A DNA stretch of 64,000 nt from Cristatella mucedo (Eukaryota > Bryozoa > Phylactolaemata > Cristatellidae), in NCBI GenBank assembly GCA_009760855.2, contig WPIO01000035.1, positions 1,520,501 to 1,584,500 of the forward strand, given 5' to 3'. Of this stretch, positions 50,437 through 62,299 are shown piece after piece; the first letter of the stretch is position 1, and every line of letters starts with the position of its first letter. The position numbers and the translations under genes are program-made. A model generated the notes under the pieces. It saw nothing but the letters and a program-made list of their open reading frames with translations. It made no database searches and had not been told where the DNA came from.

Positions 50437-50742
50437 AAGTCCCTAAGGTGAACGCTAGACTTGTTTCCGAATCTATACCTCTTTGGATAGCTCGAGTCAG
50501 CTGCGTGCTGCCCGATATTGATCAAATGGAGTTAATTAAAGTAACCTGGCTACTAAACGGGAGCCACTTTCACGAAATGGTACCGCATTAATCTACTTTT
50601 GATGCTAAAGTTGTTCTGATGAGCACTATAGAACTAAGATTGGTACCGGTGAATCACTCCATTCTATCTTAAAGAGATGTGAATATGAAAGGTGTGGCTC
50701 AACAGAGATCGGACGTACTATGAGTATTCTTCCCACACCCAG
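50437..50742 (+). pseudogene. B-type Ig-like exon with three stops, splice sites intact
   Basis: 102 codons between GCAATTTGTAG and GTAAGA, both in phase 1 like the live exons. VSCVLPD and VTWLLNGS match LLCILPD and ITWYLNNQ of B2, with the first cysteine and tryptophan kept. NHSILS, a stop and RDVN track NHKLYCKRN. Stops lie at 50589-50591, 50670-50672 and 50721-50723. The second cysteine position is lost. This is the best-preserved dead exon and shows that the family once extended beyond the live gene. Confidence 0.72.
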
Positions 50743-50869
50743 GTAAGAGCAAAAGAAGTGGAGCTTTCCAGCAGCAAAAGGGCTCATCCACAAGCACGGC
50801 ATTGCTAGACATGACTCTGTCAGACATAGATAGATCTATTGAATGTTATAGCTACCTAAAAGCGGTTAG

Positions 50870-50999
50870 ACATATAATGCTCGTCAAATTTCCCGTTCTG
50901 TTACTAGGAGTGATCTTTTGTGCAGAAATAAAACTTTGCGTTGCAGCTGATGCTATGCAATTAGGAAATTTTCTGAGAAGAAAGACGATTAAAACATGA
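50870..50999 (+). pseudogene. Possible decayed membrane exon
   Basis: Shortly after the dead B exon, a frame codes for a hydrophobic segment (MLVKFPVLLLGVIFCAEIKL), then AADAMQLGN and a basic end (FLRRKTIKT) before TGA. AADAMQ resembles AAEALQ just inside the membrane in the live last exon. No phase-1 acceptor was seen. Alternatively it is an independent signal peptide starting at the ATG near 50878. Confidence 0.28.
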
Positions 51000-52359
51000 T
51001 TATTAAATGTGCAATGAAAACAAATCTGTTCAAATATTTCTGGCCCAAATTGCTAAAATAAATATTGCCACCGGAGTTCATGTTCTGTATCAAAATTTAG
51101 TACTTTTTAAACAATGTTTTTGTTATGCAGCAATGTTTTATTAGCATAACCAAAGCTGAAGTAGCTTTCTGAATGCGTTCGATAGCTGACGGACTTCATC
51201 TCAAGCAATTATTTTAAATTCAGAAACCATAGACTAGTTCAATGAGCTGTTCACTGAGAGATTAGTATGAATGTCGCAGCCTTAGACGGCAAAGACTGAC
51301 ATGCCTTTGAATTGTAGGGAATATCCTACCTGTAGCTGTGCATAATTGTAATATTACTAAAAATAAAAAATCCGGGGTGTACCATATTCAGTTTGTTGAA
51401 TATCCTTCTAGGCACCTTACAGATGCCATACAGAAAATTGTAGACCTCAAAGTTTGACACTTCCATTTGACTATGTCTATGCATTTTCTTGGCAATGCTG
51501 TAAATTCCAGCAAGGGTAATTTATAGTATCATTTGACCAAACAAATATAATTCTAGTGACACCCAAACCATTACTAATAATAACAATTAAAAATGGTAAT
51601 ACTGGTAACAATATTACTAATGATAATAATAGATACATATGCTATAGCACATTAAATAACTCATTCTCTGTCTTGGCATGCTGCAAAGGAAGCACAATAA
51701 CATTTTAAAGTTTAGACTTGTTGAATTTAAAGTTGGTAGCGTAGTAACACTGTATTAAATGAGAAAACTCCGTCCAAAGTAAATAATATTTTTATATCAA
51801 GCATTACGTAAATAAAATTAAAATGAATTTCACCGTTCATGAGGATGGAGAACTTTGAAAAAAACAACAAATAAACTCTGTTTGACATGGCCAAGGTCGT
51901 GGACTATGGTAATTTTGTTCTTTTTCCCACACAGGCTGTAAGTTTTTAATACTGTCACTTTCATTGCATTAATGCTCACTTTCAGTGTGAAATATAGCCT
52001 CTTAGGCTTGTCGCTCTCTATAAGAAATGAGTCTTACTAATCAGCTTACCCTAATCACTCTAATGTGATGCAAGGAAGATAGGGTTTATGAAAATCTCAA
52101 CGCAATTATGTTGAGCTATTTGTGGGCGGCTGTAGCAACTCAACTATGTCAACCCTTTAAAAGGCCTCATTAAACCTATTTAAATAGTCACACAGATATA
52201 AGCATGGTCAAGATTCAACTTCTTTAGTGTCTTCGTATGCTTGCTTGTATTTGCTTAAGAGTATTTTAAAACGATGATATTTGTGTATCTATCATCTAAC
52301 TTGCATGCTAGTCAGTGGGGAGTTTCTGGATGCTGTAAGTATACAATATTATTTATAAA

Positions 52360-52980
52360 ATATTTCATATTGTGCTCTCTGAGAACTCAATTTATTTCCC
52401 AGCATTTGAAAAGGGCTTAAAATGAAGCACGGTTGAATATTTACTAGTAGCATGCTGAATAAACAAGAATAACATGGTTATACTTGACGTGCTCTGGGTA
52501 AGCATGCAAGTATGGTAAATGGCAGCATGAACAGTATCAGCATTTATAACACATATAGGACGAATCTTTGTTACCCAGTAATTATGTGATGAAAAGATGC
52601 GTTTTTAGTTTCTTTTTAATTTTACACAATTATGAAGATGTCGTGACGCAATTCTGGAGTGTGTTCCAGGCGTTAAATAATTTCACCATGTTCATTTTGT
52701 TACATGTGAATTTGATAAACTTCGACGATTGCTAAATAGTGTGCTATCCTGTCGGTGAAAAAGTAAACCCGAATGTAAAAAAAAACTCAAGACAGCTGCT
52801 TTTATCAAGACGGTACTGTCTTTACCTGAAAACTTATTGGTTAGTAGAGCTGTTAGTAAGTCAGTAAAAAATAGATGTCGTAAATACTGTGTTGCTGGGA
52901 TGCATGACTTGGAAGCTGCGACAATGCATTAGCACAACCAGTTGAGCAAGGCTGAATCACAATTGGTAAACATCATTGTG
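52360..52980 (-). mobile_element. LINE family 1 copy, decayed
   Basis: Minus-strand tail and 3' UTR (GAGAACTCAATTTATTTCCC), then remnants of the C-terminus. Very diverged. Confidence 0.6.
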
Positions 52981-54069
52981 TTATTTAAATAATACATCGT
53001 GTGCATGCCACAACTAAATACTTTTGAAATGGTTATGTTCTTAATCATAATTATCAGATAAGGTAAAATCTTCATTCTAAGTTAGGCAAATACACGTCAC
53101 AAGTCTTGTAGTTGACAGTTAGTGGTGGTTCTTTCTGTATTGTGACTTGCACACACTGCAGATGTAGATATACTCACTGGACGTTTAAACTAAAATTATA
53201 TCGGCTGTGAAATTCGCTAGTAATCACCATTGTTAAAATTATAGGTTGCCAGTAGTAATGTTGGCGTCTTCTTAGGGCTATGGTAGGTTATTAGGTTAAC
53301 TAGTATCGTGATGTCATTGGCAGAGAGTATTAACTTTACGAAGTAGGTGTTTCTACCACATAAAGTTTAATTTAGAACAGCGACTGGCTTATGTAATAAC
53401 AGCGACTCAGCTAAAATGGTTTGTTGCTTAACGATTGATTTAAGTCTGAATTATTTTAAATCGTTTGTCGCTGAAGCTTGATGAAGATGTAAACCGTTTT
53501 GTTGTAACCGTGATGTGGAATTTCGGTGGTAAGACAACATGATTCTGCTGGTTTGGCATAATAGATCATATTAAGCAGTGTTAGAGCTTTGCTAAGTAGT
53601 CAGCGTTTCAGTAGCAGAAGCTCATCTATATCCGGAGCCCTGCACAAGCCGCTTGGCTCCAGCATTATACCTCGTCCTTAAAATCGAGAAATGGATTGTT
53701 GGGTTGCATTAGAGTGGCAGTCTAGCATGCAGATGCCGAAGGAATTTTATTTGTGGTTTCACTTAATGAGGACATACCATTCGAACCCAAAATTTTATTA
53801 GACGAGCGTGTACATATAGTTGCTAATTAGGCAAGCTTCCGTTGGGAAACGTCGGGAAATTAGAGCCCATAGAGAATTAAGCCCAGGAAATAAAAATGGC
53901 TCACACCAGTAACAAAAAATCTACAATAGATTCATTACTTGTATTCAGGACTACAAGCCTGTGCCCTCTATCAACCGTTGCTGTTATACAAATTTTATGG
54001 GCGACTGTTTCGTAACGAGCATAACTGCATCACCCAAGTTTTTTATTTAATTCGCTGGCTCCTATTCAA

Positions 54070-54250
54070 GTATCTTATACATGGTGAGTCGGTATGGCTC
54101 ACTAGGTTAGACAGTTGCTTTAACGAACTCAGTCCTGAGGTCGTGGGTTCAATTCTCGCGATGGGCGATTCTTTATCACCGCTGCAAGTGGCGGAGATAG
54201 CCGGGATGGCTCTTCTGTCACTACACACAAGAAGCTGTTTAATCAGCTAA
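54070..54250 (+). mobile_element. SINE family 2 (tRNA-derived)
   Basis: The head GTCGGTATGGCTCACTAGGT is followed by a B-box-like GTGGGTTCAATTCTCGCGAT, then TTTATCACCGCTGCAAGTGG and ATGGCTCTTCTGTCACTACA. It shares this body with the minus copy at 45.4 kb. The acceptor stem does not pair, so it is not a tRNA gene. Confidence 0.65.
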
Positions 54251-54469
54251 GATTCATTTATTTACTTATAAACACCCTCGGTCTCGTTGGCCGGGTGCAT
54301 CGCTCACTAGCACCATCCTACCTACTTGAGCTCCTTGTCCCTTGGATGTGCTTTCATAATAATACATGATCAGAATATGTTTAATGAGAATGTCCTTTAA
54401 CGTTCATCTACCACAGAAATAGTATATCGCCATTCTATCACGTTTCTCTTTATTTCAAAATTAAATCTC

Positions 54470-54525
54470 TTAGAAAGACATTGAGTTCTCTAAGGGTGCT
54501 TTATCAAGTGTATTATTATTATGGT
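54470..54525 (+). mobile_element. LINE family 1 tail fragment
   Basis: TTAGAAAGACATTGAGTTCT, then CTAAGGGTGCTTTATCAAGT and a short ATT run. Confidence 0.6.
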
Positions 54526-55234
54526 TACCCAGCCTGTAAGTATTTGGTTCGAATTGACTGGGAACCTCAAGCCTATGTTTCCCTAACATTTGAAATGCCA
54601 ACTGTCTTACATGAAACCACTTGGTAAGATTGCAGCTGCGCCGTAGTTAAACTATTTACAGGTGCCGTTGGACACAGGAAACCTGATGCGAAATCACCAA
54701 AACATGCATGTTCAATCACATGAAATTTGGTGAGAAAATTTGAAGAATTATTGTTGGTCATTTGAAATAAAAACGCAGTCATGCTCAGATTTTGAAAGAA
54801 ATTATATCTATTTTGCAGTTAAATTATTTATCACTGCTATCAACAACAGGGTCATTGGAGGCTACAGCATAAGATACGGCAGCTAAATCGCTAACAGTCT
54901 GTGAGTGCAATTGCAAAATTTCCTTTATAAACTGAAATACAATTTAAGTCCGAAAAGACTTTTTGAAAGTGGCATCCTTATGATTGTCCCAGTGTTTTGA
55001 GCTGCTATTTATCCTGGACAACCAGATGCTGTAGCCTTTGGTCTGGGCTGAACAATCACGTGAACTTGTAATGGTTAGCCTGTAACACTATTCTAGCTCA
55101 ATTAAAACAGAATTGATATTAGAAAATAACAACTGCAGACTACTTAAATTTTAGTGGTGTTTTAAGAGCCATGAGATAGACTGACGAAAGACCCAGGATG
55201 AGAAGGCACCAGTGATTTAATGTGTAATTTAAAA

Positions 55235-55305
55235 ATATAAAGCATCTAGAAAGGGATTGCATTCTCCGAGGGCGCTGTATCAAGTGCGTTATTTTTATTA
55301 TTAAT
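55235..55305 (+). mobile_element. LINE family 1 tail fragment
   Basis: AAGCATCTAGAAAGGGATTG, then CCGAGGGCGCTGTATCAAGT and a TTATT run. Confidence 0.6.
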
Positions 55306-55904
55306 ATATTTGCTGGTTAGCATGAACAAGTTTTCCATAGAGATAAATCAAAATCGCTTTAGTGAGACGAGATTCGTCGAAACGGCAGCTTGGTAGAAAC
55401 TACAGTGCTTTGGGCAACAATTTGGGCTGGGTGCGTGGAGACCGTAGCATTACCACAGCCAATCGCAATCACATGGAATCTGGTTATTGACTTTGCTTAC
55501 TGTTATTATTCATTTGGGACTAAAACCGCAGTTTCAGAAAGCATTTTATAAAAATATCAGTTTTATTGTCGATCAAATGCATTAAAAGGCTGGCTTACCC
55601 ACGCCATTCAATTTTTGCACGACCCTAAGCAATTTCAATCGCATGAATTTAACTGGTTAAAACCGCAATATCATTTCGTAAAGTAAAAAAGCAAATGCTT
55701 CCGTTGTATGAGGTTTATGGTGAAAATAACAGGCGTCTCTCGTTGAATGGCAGTTGTTTCGCAGCAGCACAGTCTTAGCTAAGCAGGATTGTGCCTGACA
55801 GCTAAACATCATAGCTAAAAGAAATTCTTCGTTTCTTCTGCACAGCCTTTCATGCACACGAATGCTAAAAGTATTTAATACTCCGAAGGGAAGTTGTCCC
55901 GTAA

Positions 55905-57760
55905 CTATGACAATAATAACCATACACCGGACAAAGCACCCACAGAGAACTCAATTTCCTTCTAGGCACATTAGCCACAATAAAACACGATTGAATGGTA
56001 TGTGGTATCGTGCTTGATAAGATAAATAAATAATAATATAGTTAGGTGTGACATGCACACTTTCAGCATGCAAGTGTAGCTAGTGTCTGCAAGCAACAGT
56101 GTCAACACTCATAATCACATACAGAACTAATCACTGGGACTAAGTAAATGCCGAGCTGGTTTGGTCTAGCGGTTATGGTGCTCGCCCCGACCAAGGTCTG
56201 ACTGAGGTCGTGGGCTCGAGCCCTGAGGCATATGTGAAGCACCTGAATAGAGATTAAGTTCTCTTGGCGCGCTATATAAATGAATTATCTTATATTTTAA
56301 AAGTTGCTTTTGTAGTTTTATTTAATGCGGTGAAGTCAGGGGATGTCGTGATCCAAGACGGGAGTGACTTCCAGGTTTGTGAGCATACGAAGTGAATGCA
56401 CGGTGTCCAAAGGATTTGAGGTTGGTATTATTTAATGGTAAATAGCTTCCAAAATCTGGTGGAACGCTGCTTGGCCTGATGGGACAGTAGATCTGATAGG
56501 TAGCCTGGAGCTTAAGAATAAAGGAACCTAAAAGTGAGCGACACAACCAATAATTCAATTCCTTGCTCCACCGGAAGCCAGAGCAGGTCAGTAAGTAGTG
56601 TCATGATTTTTGCTTTGCAACGCAAACGACAGAAAAGCCTAGCTGCAGAGTTTTTCACTTGCTGCAAGGGCCAGATTTTAAATGCTGGTAGGCCAGAAAG
56701 CAGTGAGTTACGGAAGTCAAGACAAGATGCCTCAAATGCATGGACCAACTTCGTTTGTGTAATCAGTATATAAAAAGCCCGATTCAAAAATTTAAAACCT
56801 TTAAAAAAATTCAAAGTCGTGTAACTGAAACTAGGCACACATGATATATAGCTAATGTGGTCGTCCAATTAGGGTCACTTTTAAACTTGACAACTAGAAT
56901 TCGTGCAGATTCAATAACAAACGTGCTTAGAAGAGCCAATTTCAAGAGGTAGGTTCTCAAAATTCTGAACTGATTAGCTGTAACGCCATTGTGGAACTTA
57001 ATAGCATGGTTCGAAGTTTAAAGATACAATCTCAGCTGGTCTGCCACGACCCTCTCCGGTGCCTTCGATAGAAATGGTAGACGGGAGACAGGGCAGGAGT
57101 GGGTCAAGTGCTCTTGCTCATGTGTCACTTTCTTGAGTAGAGGACTGACTAAGCCTTTTTCAAAAGGTGCTGAGATATTATCAGAGGCTTATGACATGTT
57201 AATGATGTTAGTTATGCTTCGGCAGCAGATCAATGCACCATGGGAGCAGGACGGTGGGAATGCAGTCTACAGAGCTGGTTTTCTATTTGTGATAGTGATA
57301 TGAACTTTAGCACGAGATTACTGGTCACCTGCTTGAACATTTACTTTGAGGTGGTGCAGGGAATCGAGGGACAGCATTCTAGTGGAATGCAACAATCGCC
57401 GGGATGAACTTACGGATCTTTTCTATCCTCTAGACAAATAGTCAAGATAAGCGATCAGCTTGATCGTCACCGGGTTTTTGGATAAGGCAAATGGGATACA
57501 ACGACTTTGTAGAAGCTAGACTAAGTCTTTGCTAGGATCAATTGATACGACCTACAGTAGTCCGTATATATCGGTCCATGGATAGCTGTTCCTTATCTTT
57601 CGTATCGCTTTTCAAGCTTGTACTTAGTAGACCTAGTTAGTTTAATGTCTGTCGTATACCATAAAAAGTCTGCCGATAGCTCGCAGTGCATTCAGTAAGA
57701 GGTGCAGACTTGTTGATAGTGTCAGCTAATATAGTGATAGCCTGCTTATTGTGTGTTGAC
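55905..57760 (-). mobile_element. LINE family 1 copy, long, interrupted by a SINE
   Basis: The complement reads from the linker between endonuclease and RT (ITILADTINKSAPLTE against TTLADTLDECAPLTK of the 31 kb copy) through RT remnants and the C-terminus to the 3' UTR at 55905. A SINE is inserted at 56152-56303. Stops and frameshifts throughout. Confidence 0.8.
56152..56303 (+). mobile_element. SINE family 1, best-preserved copy
   Basis: The head GCTGGTTTGGTCTAGCGGTT (A-box-like) and GAGGTCGTGGGCTCGAGCCC (B-box-like) are intact, followed by GTGAAGCACCTGAATAGAGA and GGCGCGCTATATAAATGAAT. It is inserted in a minus-strand LINE. Confidence 0.85.
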
Positions 57761-57939
57761 GCGCACCGAACGGCATTAGAGGTTAGGTTTAACCCCTTAG
57801 AAAGCAGCAAGTTGAGCCTACTCCGCCGAGCTTTCGGCGTTATATATTGTACTGATAGTAAATTATCAATAGAAAAGGGCGATTTATTTAATACACCTAA
57901 ATTAGAATCAAGTTTATAACATTTTGACATAACCAAATA

Positions 57940-60900
57940 ATAGCCAAAATAGTTATTCTAGTTACACCTGTGTTTAGCATACTAAAAGAACTGAATTTAT
58001 TTATATACCCACTAAGCATATTGTTAGACTACTTAATACTGATTAGGAATGCAGTGGAGAATGTCAAAATGTATTAGCGAGTAAATACAAGTATACTGGA
58101 ATATTGCAAACACAATGAGAAAAGAAAAAGTATTCAATGCGAATATGGACTAAGTATAGAAGGCTTCTGTGCGAACGCACTAGTAACATCAGGATGATGT
58201 TCATATGAATAAAACTGGCATATTCAATCGCTATGTTATTTTAAATTCAGCTATTTTTTTATCGAAACTACCTTTGCAAATTGAGACAGCAACTTTGCCC
58301 ATACTAAAATTCCAATATGCTTAGTATAATCTTATTATAAATAAAAGCTAAACATAAACTACATTGGATAATTGCAATACATTTTTAACGTACATAGTCA
58401 TTTGCCGTGCGAAATGGGAAACTACATATTGTAAACAGAGCGAGCACTATTTATTGGATGAGACGCGTGACAACTAATTGCTCAGTTCTTTTGCTCTGCG
58501 GACTTCTCAATTTACTTACTTGGTCAAATTCAATTGTATGGAAGCTTCTAAACCAATAACTAGAGAAGTATTAAATAACTAAATCAAACCCTCTTGACAC
58601 TTTAAAATAGCTTGATGATATCTAAAAAGATCTCCACATGCTTTCATAATAATTTAAAATTGAAGCAAAACTTGATTAAACAGTTCACGAATAATTGTCA
58701 CGGTCTTCTGCAGAGCTATTCAAAATAGTAGTTACCTCAAGATAACACATAAGATAACATAACAAGATAAGATATAGCTGTATAACTTAAAAAAGAGAAG
58801 TTGGTCTGACTTGACATCCACAATGCAGGCCTCTGATAATGTTGTAAGCTAAATATATATTTTGCAATACTTTTAGTTCTCCGAGTCGGGTAATTGTCTC
58901 TAGGTGATAAAACAAATAACCTTCTGGAATATCAGCATCTTTAAAAAGGTTTAAAGGAGTGATTTATTGGGAAAAGTAATTTTATTTGAATACATCTTTA
59001 ATTTAGCACTAAATATATTCAATTTCTTTTGCAAGGCTAAACAATTTGAACTTCCAAGCTTATTACATTAGGAAAATATGTATATAATTCATTTTTACAT
59101 CATCAGAGATTATGCAGATACACTTGTCGTGACTACCAGAATGATTGCTGTGCGGTTCCACACCTTGCCATTCTCAGTGAGGTCAGTTCACGATTAATCG
59201 GCGAATCAGGATTCTTCTAATGCAGCCATGGAAAAAGGCTGAACGCTCACAGTAACCAAACGTACTAACACATTAAAACCACGCTTTAAACTTCAAAATA
59301 TTAAGGCGACATTTCTTGTGCCGCCAGTCAGTTACCTTTGAATTCAAAATCTCTTTACTTACTAAGAAGCTAAAATGTTTCTTCTTATGCGGAAATTGTT
59401 ATTTTTATTTAACAATCATTTTCAGGCTGACATGTGATAGGTGCTATACATGTATACCAATTGTAGCATTATTTATTATAAATAGCTGCGATCCTTGATA
59501 TGATTGTAGCTCCAAAGTTATAACTAATCTGTGGTTATAGCTTATGCATTTAAGTAAATGCATTATAATATATCTCTGCGTGTTACAAAACTAGCCTATT
59601 TGACAACTAATTTGTATTGCGACGGAAGAGATATTTAGTGCTTGCTCATCAACGATCTACACAGGGAGATTTTCTTCGAGTCACCAGCTAACGCAGCAGC
59701 CAGACTATGGGAATGATTAGACACACCAGCCAAGAAGGCAGCTGCGAGTGGTCGAAATGGGCAGTGCCAATTGAAGACTGGAGGTCGACACCTCACTCTG
59801 ATTATTGACATATGCAAATTAAAAGTGCGATTTTTACTTTAAATAATTCACATCACTCTGCTCTGTTTTTGTGAATGGGTTGCCATGCAGAGCCTACACA
59901 GTAACATCATACTGTTTCACAACGATCATTCGCAGAAACATGAGAAAATACAGAAGCTATTGAAACACTGTGCCGTTATGTGCAGCACACAAGCAGCACA
60001 TGCCAAAATCCAAGTTTTCACAGCAAAAATAAAGAAAAAAACTGATTGATGTAAATTTTACTGTTTTCCATGTAACTCACGAGAAGATCTCTCGGCGATG
60101 TGAGATATTAGTCTGAAATCCAGCCTCAGTTATCTTTACGAAATTGATGGACACATACCGAATTTATACAGATGGTCATTAGCTCTGGAAGCAGAGTATG
60201 ACGTTGCTTTTGAGCTAAGCTCATCCGATTCTCTTAAGGTTCAATTACAGCTTGGGATTTACTATAAGAGTATTCGATTACATCAGCCGAACAAGTATCA
60301 AGTGCTGAGCTTGTTTATGCTAAATTTTCTGGACCTTTGGCAAGTTGCTCGATGCATAATGCTCCTTTTTTTTTAGTAAAAAATAGGCATAAAACAGTGT
60401 TTAACTTTGATTCTACAATTTATTTTTATCCTATATGTAAAGTCCACCTAATAATTCAAAAAATACTATTTAATTATAATGTCACAGCCACATCATTAAA
60501 ATGTGGGTGGGGCTTCTATACTTCAAGTTAATTACCAGATCGCATTCAAATGCACTCTAAAGGTACAAATTATCAAATGAGTCGGCACTATGTAGATTTC
60601 AAAGAATGGTTCTACTCTGAATAAAGATATAGGCTTGTCTTTCCAACGGGAGTAGCTTCGATGTAATCTTTTCTGATTATATACTTGGTTAGCTGTAATG
60701 GTATAATAGATAATGGAGTTATGATTCACGACCTTCATGCCTAGGTTTCAGGTTACATTTTTGAAACTGGCTTGTTTTATTGCCACTGCACTTTGTGGAG
60801 AGAGCCATAAAGGCTCGGCTGTTGCTATGCAAAAGAGGCTGTTAAATCTTCCATTTTATTATATTTATGCTTTCCTAGTTCTCAATTTTTGCATACTATG

Positions 60901-61540
60901 CACGTGAAATTTTGAGAAGTAAACATACGCTTCCAATATCTTATTCCCCATTGCTGTGATGAGAAGAGTTATAGTTACTGCAATATCAATTTAACATCAA
61001 TAGAACTCCGCGACACAAGCTTAAATCCATTAAAGAATCTTAAGAATTTGAGAAAATTGGTTACAATTTCTTTAGGCTTTTTGGTGAGAGAATATGGAAG
61101 ATTGAGTTGCTAAACTGTTCTTCAGCCCGTCGGGAGTCTACTATGCTTCTGCTGCAGCCTGGGAGGTAAATGAATGCGATAAAGGATTTATTACTCCAAA
61201 GAAAAATTGTCTTATACTGTATCCCTAAGCATTTACAATTAGCTGTGACGTTTAATTTGAAACCAGTAATAATATATCTCAAGCTACCTGGCAGTTTGGA
61301 GGAATCCCCAGGATGCAAGAAATAAATATCCGACGGTGTTTAGGATTTATTACTAAAAGTAGCTAGATTCCTTTGCTTGTTGAATGTTTTCGACACTTCG
61401 ATGTTTAACTAGTTGCCGATTTTGGGTACCATTATAATAATATTTCTTCTAACTTATAACGCTCCAGATCAATACGTCAAAATCAGTTGTATCCCAATCC
61501 ATCAAACCCAATAATACTGATGTAAAAAACCTAAATAATA
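57940..61540. other. No gene recognised
   Basis: AT-rich; short unassigned ORFs on both strands. Near 60770-60850 a block (TTATTGCCACTGCACTTTGT, then AGAGCCATAAAGGCTCGGCT) weakly resembles the body of SINE family 2. Confidence 0.45.
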
Positions 61541-61900
61541 ATAAGAATGTAGTTGATTAAGTGCCCTCAGAGAACCCAGTCTATTTTAGGCGTTTTGCAT
61601 TTGCTGGAAAGGGAAATGCAATTGAATGGGGAGTAATATCATACTTGATAAACAAACACAATTTATAACATGGTTAGGGGTGACAGGTACAGGGTAAGCA
61701 TAAGACATGAAGTAAAAATCACAGGGACCCACTAAATGCTGTCCTAAATAGGTATTTAAGTTCTTTTTAAATGTGGGCAAGCCAGGCGATGTTCTGACAC
61801 AAGTTGGGAGGTAGTTTCACTCTTTGGGAGCATACGAACTACGTGCACGGTCTCCAATAGATTTGAGGTTTGTACGAGGTATTTTTAGACTGTTGGATAT
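61540..61900 (-). mobile_element. LINE family 1 copy, 3' end
   Basis: (AAT)n and GAATGTAGTTGATTAAGTGC at 61540, 3' UTR, then C-terminal ORF2 remnants up to GCATACGAACTACGTGCACG near 61850. Confidence 0.8.
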
Positions 61901-62299
61901 ATATTCAGCTTTTCATTTTTAAAGGAGAATATCTATTGGCATTTATATCTCTTGTACTTGGGAACTAGATGCGTTTATCTCTAACGACTAAACAAAATTT
62001 TAGTGAGTTTACTGATTCATCTGTATTTATCATCACGTAATCCTTAAAGTGGTCGGGAAGCCAAGAACAATGGATTGTCCTTGGGCATGTGAACGCATCT
62101 TTAATTTAACCAAGCGCATCCTCAGAAGCTACGAAAATGCAAGACTTACCTGCATCTCTAAGAAACATATTCATTTTGATCATCATTCGAGGTAATGTGT
62201 CAGCTAATTCTCCAAATTAGAGCTTCAGTTGTTCTGTAGTTACGATGTTCAAAGGAAGATACACGTTGCAAGTCTTTATATCACGACAGCAATCTTGAG

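Noticed and set aside
54070-54152. Possible tRNA gene
   Set aside because: B-box-like sequence is present but the acceptor stem does not pair and the body repeats at 45.4 kb, so it is a SINE.
61061-61318. 85-codon minus-strand ORF
   Set aside because: No recognisable motif, and nothing ties it to the LINE copy that begins at 61540.
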